Part shown: in pieces, positions 1 to 11,870 of the stretch
Numbering within the stretch: the first letter of the stretch is position 1
How the letters are laid out: every line of letters begins with the position of its first letter
Assembly: GCA_008931825.1 (NCBI GenBank)
Contig: QXVZ01005142.1
Location: 62,001 to 126,000 of the forward strand
Reading direction: 5' to 3'
DNA length: 64,000 nucleotides
Source of the DNA: Phallusia fumigata
Taxonomy: Eukaryota; Chordata; Ascidiacea; Phlebobranchia; Ascidiidae
Position numbers and translations under genes: made by a program
The notes under the pieces: generated by a model
What the model was told of the DNA's origin: nothing
Database searches by the model: none
Seen by the model: only the letters and a program-made list of their open reading frames with translations

Positions 1-1019
<1,019 letters not shown>

Positions 1020-2266
1020 GACTTTATGTGGGGACTGTGGTGATAGTTTAAAGAAAATCAAGTGCAAATACTAATAATTTCTGCAGTGACCTAAAAATCA
1101 ATTTTCTGGTAGATAATGTTCTTGTCAATGCTACTGTGTACATTGCTGTCCAATAATAATGTGCATTTTATGTGTGATTCTTTATTATGTGACAACATAA
1201 AGTGAAAGGAATTTAGTCAATTTTGGTAGATCTTCTTGCACCAGAAGAAACAACATGAAAATAAACAATTTTAAATGGCAACTTAAATTCAGTGACACAT
1301 ATATCAGAGGGTAACCAATACAAAAAACATGTTTGTAAATTAATTACTTAGATCTAAAGCCGTTAAAAGAAAATAAATAAAAGAAAGTTATTCTCCCCTG
1401 AAGCACAGTTTAAAGAAACCAAGCATAAAAAAACATTAGATATTTGAGATGTTGGTGAAACAAACAATGCACTGACGAGTAGGTTATCTATGGCAGCTTG
1501 ATGAAGGGGAAATTGAGATTGCCACTTATGTTTTACTATTTTGAAACTTAGCATTTTAGCAGTTTGTTTAAAGCACACAGAAAAAAACACAACATTCAAA
1601 AAACGTTTTGGTTATACCAGGGCACCCTAATATTTCTAGTAATTTTTTTTGCTGATAAATGTATGCAATCATGGAATGTTATTGGAGAAAGTCATAACTT
1701 TTACAGTTAGATCTGGCAAATAAGTAATAATATATCACATCGACCAATTTGCCACAAACATCTTGCTTCCAAAGTAAAAATTGTCAGCTGCACATTTAAA
1801 ACATAATTTGTTTTCCATTCTTGGCTTAAGCTAAGTTAGGTCCACTCATCTTAAAAGCTACTCATCACAACCCAAATAAATGATTAACTAGAAGGGTGGC
1901 TTACCATATATGGGGGGGGGGGATACACTATTACCCGATATTAAAAGATGACATATTCCCACATTATATTACACTGGGTCTCAGTTACCTGCGCTATTTA
2001 TGACATGATTGTTTCCGCTGGCAGAAACGCATGGGTCCCCACACATGCAAAGTTCTACATATTGCGTTTTTCTGAAAACATGCCCAGGCTATAGATGTAA
2101 ACAAAGCATTCAGCGCACCACAAAAACATGTGTTACAAACTGTCCAAGCTGCATCAACTTTGGACATTGTTAAATAACAGTACACATTTTAGGGGGCTGG
2201 TGGGGTAACTGCTTGGCCTACAGGGTAAAAACATTAACTATTGCACCACAATGACATGTTATACAA

Positions 2267-2421
2267 NNNNNNNNNNNNNNNNNNNNNNNNNNNNNNNNNN
2301 NNNNNNNNNNNNNNNNNNNNNNNNNNNNNNNNNNNNNNNNNNNNNNNNNNNNNNNNNNNNNNNNNNNNNNNNNNNNNNNNNNNNNNNNNNNNNNNNNNNN
2401 NNNNNNNNNNNNNNNNNNNNN
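2267..2421. other. Assembly gap (run of N)
   Basis: 155 unresolved bases. The related copy at 15270-16623 has about 950 bases between the corresponding flanks, so if copy A has a full array the N count is probably not its real size. Confidence 0.99.

Positions 2422-2466
<45 letters not shown>
2422..2466 (+). repeat. Poly-A run next to gap
   Basis: Forty-five consecutive A bases follow the gap directly. The other copy of this repeat has only short A runs split by C at the same place, so this is either an expanded A tract or an assembly artefact. Confidence 0.9.
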
Positions 2467-2467
<1 letters not shown>

Positions 2468-2974
2468 AAACCGAGTGAAAACAATATGTGTCCCCTTTCA
2501 GGAAGGGGACCCATAATTACTATTTTTTAACATAAAAAGGGAGAGAAAAGCAGAATACCAGATTTTGGAACTGTTATCAAGGTTACTATATGTCACAAAT
2601 TTTTTTAATTGCTTTTTTGACAAGGTAAATAAGCTTTTCAGGAAACAAAGACTTTACTTTAAGAAATCAGCTTCAACACTGGTATAGGATTTAGTAAAGT
2701 GTAAACAATAAAAATATTGCACATGTTTTAAATCAAGCAAAAATTGAAACCTTGTAAAGTTGGTAAAATAGAAAGGTGTAACTTGTCAATACATGCAAGA
2801 AATGACTAGGATATAGTCTAGGCCATGGAAATAAATTGTTCAACATGTTGTAGAAAGGTGTAAAATTTTTTGTCAATGTCAATCTCAGAAAATTAATCCC
2901 TACAATGAAACAGAATTGTTTTGACAAATTATAAAAAGGGAACACAAACTATTACAAAATACAGATCAAAAAAA

Positions 2975-5107
2975 TCATGGTGCACTTGCTTCAATAGTTT
3001 CACTAAAAAAGGGCAGCAGCGCTGTCAAGGTTGCTTTTTCTGGTTTTGCTACGATCCTTTCATGGTTTTGTATAATGTTATTGAGCAGCAAGCGTAAGTA
3101 TGACTGAAGTTTCTTGCGACGGTCCTCCACAAATTTGGTATCTGTGTTTCCAACAACTTTTTTTGGTGGGAAATGAAACGTTTCAACCATATGAAACTTC
3201 TTTTTTATATGTTTGTGCAGTTCGCGAAACTGCGAGTAACGTCGATATACATTCCATTCTTCAGTGCCGATGCGTATGTAAACCTGGTATGCATAATAAG
3301 ATTGCGATGGTTTTCCCTGCCTTAATGCAGAAGGTATCCAAATATTAATCAAAGCATGAGAAGCTGGAAGATTGGAAATTGGCTCTGAAATGTCATCGTT
3401 TTCTATCTTGGCAACTAGGTCATCACGAGCCATTGGGCCTCTTAGGGATGTAAGTTCTTCTTTGTTTGACTTCAAGAGTGTGATTGCACACTGTAGTCGT
3501 GTTTGTAGCCGCTCGTTAAACTCTAAAAGCTCACCATGCATTTCTGCTACTTCAGTCAACTTTTGCTCATAGCTTTGTGAGTCAACATCATTAGTTTCTG
3601 ACGCATACAAAGCTTCATCATCAGCAGCAACAACATCATGCTTTCCAATTGCTTTCATTCCATCAATGTAACTTTTTAGCTGTCTGCGAAGAATGGCTGA
3701 GTTGTGTTCAGATTCCACTCTAAAAGCTTCATGTTCGGATTCCTTCTGTTTTAATTTTGCTTCCAAGTTACTAACTTTCATACGAAGTTCGGCTGAAAGA
3801 AGCATTTCGGAATCCAGTAGTGCTCGCAGGGATTTGTTTGATTCCTCAATTTCCTCTTTACGGTGAACTACAGCATTCAAGGCCTTCTGAAGATCCTCAC
3901 TTGATAATTTGTTTTCCTTTTTTGTGACCGTCTGTTGTACTTCCCTTTGGTTTCCATGCAGTGAATTACCAATTGGTAAATCCAAACTTCGGACGCTAAC
4001 TTTTGACGAAGACTCTGCATGCTGAATACTGGATTCTGGGATGCTCTCACACCGATTTTTAACTACAAATGACTCAGCCGGTTTGGTTTCTTCAGGTGAT
4101 ATCAAGCCAGAAACAGAACTTGTCCTTGACCAGTCGTCCATTACAATATCATGGGGCACATCTTTAAATTGTAATGTACCAACACCAATGCTGGTTGTAA
4201 CTGCTATTGTTGGTTCATCACTGATCTCAAGGTCACATAGTGAACGGCTAAGGTCAGATTCACTTTCTTCAATGAGTGAGTCCTGTTCAGTAGTGTAGCT
4301 TGTAGTTTCTGATGCATCTATTTTTACATGTGAAGAAGCTCCTTGGCTTTTTTGTTTATGAGATGAAAATGTACTAGGAAAAGAAGAGTCATCATCTCCA
4401 AAACTTATAATTGTTGAGCGCTTCTTTTTACCAGACCGTTTCTTTACCTTGGCTGGAAGTGATGCCTCTTTGTATGCTGTCACCTCTTCAGCTTGACCAA
4501 AATTTGTTTTTATTGGAAAATTAGAAGGCAACATGCTTTGAAGCAAGTTGTTTGGAGTGATAGCAGTAGCAGATGACAATGAACCATTCAACGCAGGGTC
4601 ATTAAATTTTAAATTGAAATAGATCGCAGACAAACCAGCAGCCATATGTGGCAAAGTGCTGGCAAATTCCTGGTCCAACAGAAATGCCTCATCATCATAG
4701 TAGTTCTTCAGTAGATCAATATTCCCAATTATCATATGGAAGTAGCGCTCCAGTGAGCCTTCATTTAGTGAGCATCGAATCCATGCTCTACCTCGTCCAA
4801 AGTCATTCGTTATGTTCACCATGTCTTCATAACGTTTAATTTCATGACTTGTCAGGTGAAACTTTATAACTGGCCAAAAACACACCGCAGCTGGGTTTGT
4901 CAACTGGAAGCCACCCAGCAGCTGCCCTGATGCCTTTTTCAGTCTATGTTGCAAGACAGTTTCAAGTTGACTGCACAGACAGGAGACCCAGCTACTTTGC
5001 TCAGAGGCCAGTTGCTGCTGATTGCCAGTCAAATGAGTCTGGCATTCCCTAACAGCATCCAGCAGTCTGGCATGAAGAGACTGTCTTTCCTGCTTAAATG
5101 GGTCCAT
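2975..5107 (-). CDS. SNX29: Sorting nexin 29-like protein (RUN + coiled coil + PX), intronless
   Basis: A 710-residue protein in one uninterrupted frame, starting MDPFKQERQSLHARLLDAV. Residues ~1-180 form a RUN domain (CLCSQLETVLQHRLKK, DFGRGRAWIRCSLNEGSLERY). A low-complexity Ser-rich middle contains KKRSGKKKRSTIISFGDD, like the KKKKVTNIISFDDE stretch of vertebrate SNX29. A long coiled coil spans ~400-490 with a second helix ~520-560. A PX domain at ~584-700 carries the phosphoinositide-site motif RRYSQF and the PPKK loop. The order RUN, coiled coil, PX is diagnostic of SNX29 (RUNDC2A). PX domains bind phosphoinositides on endosomes and RUN domains bind small GTPases, so a role in endosomal traffic is inferred. 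Vertebrate SNX29 is multi-exon, so the absence of introns is odd. The frame is intact with no sign of decay. Confidence 0.93.
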   Translation of the reverse strand: MDPFKQERQSLHARLLDAVRECQTHLTGNQQQLASEQSSWVSCLCSQLETVLQHRLKKASGQLLGGFQLTNPAAVCFWPVIKFHLTSHEIKRYEDMVNITNDFGRGRAWIRCSLNEGSLERYFHMIIGNIDLLKNYYDDEAFLLDQEFASTLPHMAAGLSAIYFNLKFNDPALNGSLSSATAITPNNLLQSMLPSNFPIKTNFGQAEEVTAYKEASLPAKVKKRSGKKKRSTIISFGDDDSSFPSTFSSHKQKSQGASSHVKIDASETTSYTTEQDSLIEESESDLSRSLCDLEISDEPTIAVTTSIGVGTLQFKDVPHDIVMDDWSRTSSVSGLISPEETKPAESFVVKNRCESIPESSIQHAESSSKVSVRSLDLPIGNSLHGNQREVQQTVTKKENKLSSEDLQKALNAVVHRKEEIEESNKSLRALLDSEMLLSAELRMKVSNLEAKLKQKESEHEAFRVESEHNSAILRRQLKSYIDGMKAIGKHDVVAADDEALYASETNDVDSQSYEQKLTEVAEMHGELLEFNERLQTRLQCAITLLKSNKEELTSLRGPMARDDLVAKIENDDISEPISNLPASHALINIWIPSALRQGKPSQSYYAYQVYIRIGTEEWNVYRRYSQFRELHKHIKKKFHMVETFHFPPKKVVGNTDTKFVEDRRKKLQSYLRLLLNNIIQNHERIVAKPEKATLTALLPFFSETIEASAP

Positions 5108-7219
5108 TATTTAACAAAAATCATACATTACATTAGAAAATATATGCTGTGATAAATAATATAGTGTTTTATGTGTTTAATTTGGGTTATAATACTTTGG
5201 GATTATTTCTTGTGATTTGTGCCCCGAAAGTAATGTCACACCCTTGTCATTAACTCCTGAAGATAAGCTTCGTAAAACTTTTTGCTTTGATTCTAGCCCA
5301 TTTTTGCCTTGCTATTTTTTTTGTTTTCTTAAGGGCATTGAATTTTCCTTAAACAGGTAGTTAACAGTAAGATTGCATGGGATCATAAACTAATTAAATT
5401 TACTAACAAAATTTAGTGGATTGATTTCTAGTTGCAATATCAGCATTTTGCTGTAAAATTTGGGCATGTCTACGGGTCCCTTTAAAACATAAAGTATCGC
5501 ATGTATCCCATATACCGCATGTACCCGTATAGCGCATGATCCCATATAAGGGCCCCATGTCCACAAATTGTTGCTAACCCACAATAGTGTGACTTGCACC
5601 CAGGTTTAGCAATACATTTTTCCTGGTTATAAATGACTGCACAAGTAAGTTGCCATTAACAAATATATCGTAATATCAATAATTACATTATGACAAAGGT
5701 AAAACCTCAGCCCAATTTTGGTACTAATGTTAACAAAACAATTCAATCACTTTTGCTTTTAAGAATTGATGGAATCAGGGAAAAAGAACATTCAAATTTA
5801 CATATTCTACTACATATTCTATGAAGGAGAGGATTTCCATAGCCGTGGTTTTAAGTAGGAGTTTCATGCGATACAGGTGTAAAGGATTATTTTTTGGCCA
5901 GTCTGCAGAGTATGGCAGCTGCACACGCGAGATGTTTTTCAAATTTTTTTTTTTTCATGCCAATTTTTTTTGACTGCACGCGGATTTTTTTCTTTGCACG
6001 TGAAGGTCAAAACATAAAACAATCGATGAATAACAGTTGAATTAATGCACACATCAATTAAAAATGCTACAACTGCGGAGCTTTTTATATTCACCGCGAG
6101 TCAGGTGTTTTCACACACAAATATTTTTCGACATATAAACGGATACCATTGTAAAAGGGTCTGGATTGGCAGGGATTCTGCTTGTGTTGTTGTTAATTTG
6201 CAAATACATTTGCACCAAAGACATTTATTGCCCTGCCTAGTCATCTTTGTTACTTGTGTTGCACGGGGGCTTGTTGGTCTTGCACACAGACTTAAGAGTC
6301 GTGCACCCGCGCACACAGGTTTTTTCAGTCTTGCACGCCCGACATCTCGTCGGGAACTGCCATATTCTGCAGACTGTTTTTTTGGAGCAAACAATGCCAT
6401 TCTCCAAAATTATCAATTTTTAGAAACACAATAAAAATTTAACATGTTTTGGCAACATAGTTTAGAACCAAGAAAATACATATTGCCTGACTAAAAAGCA
6501 AACAACCAGCACAATATGATATTGCTGTAAAAACAATTAAAAAAAATTGTGGCACAATTCAACTTTATTTTGCTGTTCACTTTTACAAGCTAAACATGAA
6601 AACGTTATTTCGGCATTAAGCGCAAGAAAACAAATTCGTTTTCAATAATCTATTTCAGTTTTGTATAATTTTATTCCGAGTTTGTTTACAGCTAAATCCT
6701 TTAGCCCGTGCCCAACCACAAAACAAAAGCCTACTCGCCGGCAGGCTGTTTTGGACCCTAGCGGAAATCTAACAGTAAACACAGAAATATAGAAAACCTG
6801 CTTAGACGGAAACACGACAAACTAATTTCTTGTCTTTTCTCTTTTCCTGTGTTCTATAAATTATGAGATAGTGTTGTTTTTGTTTCAATTTAAAACTACA
6901 TGGCCGCTGCCGCTGGCACCGCCTTTGATTCGCTAGGTCCGCCTAGGACAAGACCGTGTGGACTTTTTGTAGTTTTTCTGTAAACGGACACTACCAATGT
7001 GTAAGGTTGCCTTAAAGTGTAAAACACGTTAATATTGAAGTAATTTTTCGGAGAAACAAACAGTTTATTCATGATAGATAATTGTTTCAACAAATGTCAA
7101 GTACGTCACACGTTCCGGATGACCGAGTGCCATTGTGGTGATATTATGCTACCAAACCCTTACCAAGTTTTCATTATCATACATGTTTTCTGGTGAAGGC
7201 TGAAAACGGCAACACAACC
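5108..7219. other. Divergent intergenic region SNX29 / ASCC1
   Basis: This 2.1-kb stretch lies between the start codons of SNX29 (-) and ASCC1 (+) and should hold both promoters. The only structured feature I see is the MITE at 5898-6377, plus a few imperfect ~20-base repeats around 5485-5560 (CGCATGTA/CCCATATA). No coding exon is recognised; the 129- and 99-residue frames inside the MITE are not protein-like. Confidence 0.6.
5898..6377. mobile_element. Non-autonomous hAT-like DNA transposon (MITE)
   Basis: Terminal inverted repeats: the left end CAGTCTGCAGAGTATGGCAG matches the reverse complement of the right end (CAGTCTGCAGAATATGGCAG). An 8-bp direct repeat TTTTTTGG flanks it at 5890-5897 and 6378-6385. 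The CAG start and the 8-bp duplication are hAT hallmarks. The interior is T-rich with GCACGC motifs and has no transposase. One terminal base pair is mismatched, and the duplication lies in a T run, so its exact frame could shift by one base. Confidence 0.75.
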
Positions 7220-8676
7220 ATGGACATATTAAACCCACAACTGATTCACATTGATGGTCGTGTTTATTGTAAATATACGACCAACGGGGACTTGACAACT
7301 CCACAAACTTATGAGGAAACTGCAGTTTGGTGGGATGATGAGCCAAGTTGTGAATCAATCATCACAAAGAATCAAAATGGAAGGTCTGGAATTTGCAATA
7401 TTAATTGCAACACAAATGAACATAAACTTCCTATTATTACATGATTAGAATCTTATCGTATGACAACATATTTTTTAATAAATTCTTTAAGTATAGATTT
7501 TTATAACTAATACAGGTATGAAGCTGCAGTCAGCGTTCCATCTTCTCTTCTCAAACATGTTATTGGGAGAAAGGGGGCAATGAAACATAAGCTGGAGCAG
7601 GAAACTAACACTAAGATCACCATTCCTGGCAAGGGATGCAACGGGAGCATCATAATCACTGGTGACAAATCGTCATCAGTTTCCTCAGTTAAAAATCGAA
7701 TTGAAATCTTAGTGGCAGAGAAGAGATGGAGAGAGCCCTTTACACATTTTATTTCAATTCCACTTACGACTGAACTTGTCAAAACACGATTTGAAAATTT
7801 TCGCACCCTGGCTACAGAAACTTGCAGACTGGATTCAAGACTTTTTCAAAACCCACAAAAACTGCATTTGACAATTTGTACATTAGTTTTGTTGGATGAC
7901 TCTGAGGTGGAAAAGGCAATCAATACTTTTAGAAAATGCATTAACAGGTTATCATCAGAAATTCTTGAAGACAAGCAGCTTCAGATTGAAGTCAGAGGAT
8001 TGGAGTACATGAATGATGACCCAGGAGCTGTGGACGTTCTCTATGCAAAGGTAAGGTTGAACATGTTTTAATGCCAGATTGAGTCATTCACCTAGTGAGC
8101 CAGAGTAAAGTTTGTTTTTGTAGCTTTGTGATCTGAGAGTCCACTTATTGATTAGGTGATGAAAAAACTGCCATAGTTCAACAGTACAAAATGGTCAAAC
8201 TGTGTTTAAACACTACAAAGTTCATAAACTTGTTGATTCGAGCCGAGGGGAGTTTTTTGCGAAACGAGAGCCATTTCAACACTGTACTTTAATTAAACAT
8301 TCTTCTGCTATAGCCTTAAATCAAAACCAACGGAGGCATGACTTGTTTTCTACAACAGGTACTGGATAAGTGTGGCACCAACAAACTTCAAAATTTTGCT
8401 GATGAAATAGCTAAAGATCTGTCTGAGGCAGGATTATCTGAAAACCAGTATGACCACGTGAAATTGCATGGGACATTGCTAAACACAACTTTCAGAAAAG
8501 GAAGTTCCCTGGACAAGAATAAAAAGGGGAAGCAAACTTTTGATGCACAAGAAATCCTGGACAGATTTGGAACTTTTGATTTTGGTACAGTGCCACTGGA
8601 TCAAGTCTGTTTATCAGCTCGGTTTACAACAAACTCTGATGGGTATTACGATTCAGTTGATGTCGCACATTTGTAA
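7220..8676 (+). CDS. ASCC1: Activating signal cointegrator 1 complex subunit 1 (KH + 2H phosphoesterase)
   Basis: Three exons, 7220-7383, 7516-8050 and 8359-8676, join to 338 codons. The start MDILNPQLIHIDGRVY matches the MEVLRPQLIRIDGRNY start of human ASCC1. Exon 2 begins with a KH domain (VIGRKGAMKHKLEQETNTKI is the GxxG-bearing helix region). A 2H phosphoesterase-like domain follows with its two H-x-T motifs, LHLTIC and KLHGTL. FQNPQKLHLT and YMNDDPG are further family signatures. ASCC1 is a nuclear subunit of the ASC-1 complex, acting with ASCC3 helicase in transcription coactivation and alkylation-damage repair. The exon 1 donor is GTCTGG, which is weak but restores the frame (AG|G, Arg). 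The gene converges on MRTO4, with 285 bases between stop codons. Confidence 0.93.
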
Positions 8677-8961
8677 CACATATACCTACATACAATTTCG
8701 CAATGTAAAGTGTTTGTCATTGATGATATATACCAGGTGAAATGAAATCTTCATCATTACCAAGGCCTTGAGGCATTGTTTTGTCTAATTTGATAAGATG
8801 CCTTACATGGTCAATGACTACAAAAAGTTATTTTTATGTACACTCAGGACAGACAGATCGCTGGCTAAATCATAAGCAAAACCATTTGATACAAAAAAGG
8901 TATGTTTTTATTTCCTTCCTTTTCTACTCCTAGATTTCCACCGAACCAAATGATACGTGCA

Positions 8962-11870
8962 TTATTTTTTATTTTTAATCCGAGTTGACCTCCTTGGTGT
9001 TTTCGCCAAATCATTTGTCAGCAAATTTTCAACAACCGGCATGTTTTCCTTTCCATTAGCAGCAGTTTCAGTTTTAGACTTTATCCCGTCAAAGTTAGCT
9101 TCAGCCTCCGGTTCCACTACATTCATATTTTGATCCACAAAATCATATTCTTGGTCATCCGACGTTACTCGAACTTTGTTGAAAATCTGTTCATGTGGGG
9201 AAACTGCGAACACCTCGAATTCACCAGAACTTTTGTCCCACATATATTGCATGTCAATGGTAAATTGTGCCATTACTATATTTAGCAGTTTCTGTAAAAG
9301 GAATCACAAACTTAGAAATTCACAAAAACATTTGTCAGTGAGTTTTTAGAATATCATAAAAATGTGTAAAAATTACCAGAATTTTGCATTGTTCTGGTGT
9401 TAAAACATCTCCTTCCTTGCACACTGTGTGTTCTTCCAGCATCGTCACAATTCCTGCACAAAAAATTCTTTCTTTGATAATTTAATGTCGGGAGGAAATG
9501 GGCTGGACAAATGCACTTGGGCCACAAACATGACTAACAGGCCAAATGAATACAAAAAGTGCTTTCAATGTGCACACTGGACCTAATGGACATCTTAAGG
9601 CAGTTGTTCTCAACTGGTGTGAAGTATTTTATGATTCATGAAGTGTGGTACTTCCGTTTTGTTGACCAGTGTTTTTTAACCTTTTACCATTACTTTAGAT
9701 CTCTTCTTGCCTAGTTGGGAAGGTATGAAAAATACCAAAATAAGCAAACAGGTAATGCATCGAAAAGGTTTGTGTATGTTTTGGCAGTATGTTTCTTGTG
9801 AGCTGTGGTTCACACACGTCCTGGCTCAACTTACGCAAACAATAGCTGTGGTTAAACATACATTGAATAAAATGTCCAAGAATGAAATGTTGCACACATG
9901 CTGAAACTGACATGAAAACAGATTTGATTACCTTTCTTTAATGCTACAGGTAAACCCAACTTTCGTAAATGTGGTTCAATGGCATGTGAAAACTGATTAA
10001 GAGGGCCTTCAGCCAATTCAACAGTGCTAGTTGCTACATTTCCAGCTCTTGCATGATCATGTTCACTGTATTCTTTAAACCACCTAAAAAATAAAATAAA
10101 TTATAACATTGCAAGATAGTTGGCTTTCAACAAGCAGGCAGATTTAAAGTTTGAAAGCTTTTGTTGGTGGTATTTGGTGTCAATTTCTCTCAAGTCTGTT
10201 TTAAACATGACAGCAGTATATGTTGCTACAAAAACGTTTAACCACTTGAGCAAACTGGCTTATGTAACAGATATTACTTTATGCTTGTATTTTTCATGTC
10301 ATGTATATGAGAAGAGTGATGCTGGATGAAAACCCAGCCAAACAATGATATTATTTTGGTAACACAGGTATGTTAACTTACTGAATGACTTCATCTTTTG
10401 TTTTGCTTGTAAACAGAAGTCCCACTTCATTTTGTAATTTTGCTGCTAATTTATACAACCCAGTCTTCACTTCGGTCTCTGGAGTTTTTCCAAATGCTAA
10501 TGCCATGACTCTGTTCTTGCCATAGAAAAACCTGTAAACATACTTCTGTTTAATCAGCACTGTGACAGTGAGTTTGAATTCTGTGAAAATATTTGGAATT
10601 ATATGCCATTCCCTTTTACAACAATGAAAAATGTAGACTTTGGAGGGACCAAATACATGTGTTTACCAATGAGTCCCAACAATCCAATAACGAATTAGGT
10701 ACAAGGACCAATTTGAAAACAAAAGCAATAGACAGACCTGCTATGTTTCCATGTGTTTCTTACTTCTTTCAATTTACTGTTTCTCATGTTACTTACACTA
10801 AAGATGAAAACACGGTCGTATAGATCAAGACATTTTCTCACCTTTAAGCAAAAAACTTTGTTGTTGTTATGCAGTACACTTAAATAAACATTAGGCCAAA
10901 AATACATTATTACACAACTGACTTATACTAGAGATTCTAATCCATCCCCAGCCCCCTGTGTATTATTGTGTAAACCAAGCCAGGTGTAAAATTTTTCAAA
11001 AAATTTAATAAACAAATACCCTCTATTTAGATCAGATTACCTTGATAAGTTTACACTTGATTTTACTAACATTTTTATGGTACAAAGTTTGCTTGCAAAG
11101 CACACCAAAAAAACAAATCATTGTCAAAAATTGCAGACAGTCTAACTAACTAACCTTTTTTGTTATATTGTACAACAAAATTACAAAGAAAGTGAAATTC
11201 AAACTTGGTGTATTAGCCTGTGTGTGCAAAATGGCAATGGTCACCAAGACCGCAGATAGACATTTTATTGCAAAAATGTTGAGTTGAAGTTTTGTAAAGC
11301 AACTTTGTTTAAGGTAAAAAGTTGTATGCATATACACTAGACTTTTCAAACTTCTGCTTAATTCATTTTCTAATGCATAACAATTACTCAGGTTCCATCC
11401 AACTAAAGCATTTTACACACATACATGCCACTACCTCTTCAATTAGACTCTGTTTTGATTCAAGTCCCTTCTTCTTTGTCTGAGTCAGTGAAACTAAACA
11501 TACATTGAAATTATTTATATTTTGAAGTAGAATAAGCAACAACACTTGACATATGTACCAGATTGGACAAGTATGTATTGCTATAGGGTTTATAATGCAA
11601 CATTGGTCTGGTATAAATGGTATAGCATGCTTGGGAATTTTCGGAGAGGAACTGAAGATTTCAGTAAACAACTTTTGGCTTTAAAAAAAAATTTTAGTGT
11701 TCTAGTCAGTTTATGGTAACTACACACGTGACACATTGAACGAGCACTGATGTTTGCACACTTAGACATCTGAAGATCACAATAACATTATAAGTTGAGA
11801 GTAGACGGCAAACGCATCTTATACTATCAACAAAATAAATACCTCTTTTATCCCGCCGTGACTTTGGCAT
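8962..11870 (-). CDS. MRTO4: mRNA turnover protein 4 homolog (P0-like ribosome assembly factor)
   Basis: Seven exons in coding order: 11843-11870, 11435-11493, 10738-10841, 10382-10531, 9932-10083, 9377-9453, 8962-9291. They total 900 bases, or 299 residues plus stop. The tiny first exon encodes MPKSRRDKR and a split Val codon, matching the human start MPKSKRDKKV. Other signatures are [51 protein letters not shown] and [20 protein letters not shown]4 resembles ribosomal stalk protein P0 and occupies its site on nucleolar pre-60S particles until P0 replaces it. The protein is ~60 residues longer than human MRTO4 (239), mainly a C-terminal tail ending in the basic [12 protein letters not shown]. 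It lies head-to-tail with TMX3. Confidence 0.93.
9601..9700. repeat. Probable hAT-end fragment in MRTO4 intron
   Basis: CAGTTGTTCTCAACTGGTGT resembles a hAT terminal repeat of the CAGTGGTTCTCAA type, and ACCAGTGTTTTTTAACC follows in the same direction about 70 bases on. No inverted partner or target duplication is found, so this is a fragment at best. Confidence 0.35.

Larger units (their letters stand above)
1886..2519 (+). repeat. Dispersed 129-bp-unit repeat element, copy A (interrupted by gap)
   Basis: It starts AACTAGAAGGGTGGCTTACC and ends GGGGACCCATAATTA, the same ends as the copy at 15270-16623. The first ~380 bases are nearly identical to that copy (tracts such as GGGTCTCAGTTACCTGCGC and TGTTACAAACTGTCCAAGC are shared). 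One full internal unit and the beginning of another precede the Ns. After the gap comes a 45-base A run and then a 3' hairpin at about 2485-2516 (arms around GTCCCC/GGGGAC). No coding capacity is seen. It is a non-autonomous mobile or satellite-like element of unassigned class. Confidence 0.8.
1020..2974. other. Intergenic / 3' flanking stretch, AHCY to SNX29
   Basis: This stretch lies between the convergent 3' ends of AHCY and SNX29. It holds AHCY 3'UTR sequence, a dispersed repeat copy at 1886-2519 that includes an assembly gap, and AT-rich filler. Short reading frames here have no recognisable protein and those at 2218-2516 only read through N and poly-A. Confidence 0.7.

Noticed and set aside
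2218-2516. Reading frames of 75-98 residues across the N run
   Set aside because: They consist of unknown residues plus poly-Lys/Phe from the A run; not proteins.
6045-6434. 129-residue frame with SRAPAHTGFFSLARPTSRREL
   Set aside because: It lies almost wholly inside the hAT MITE at 5898-6377 and has no family resemblance.
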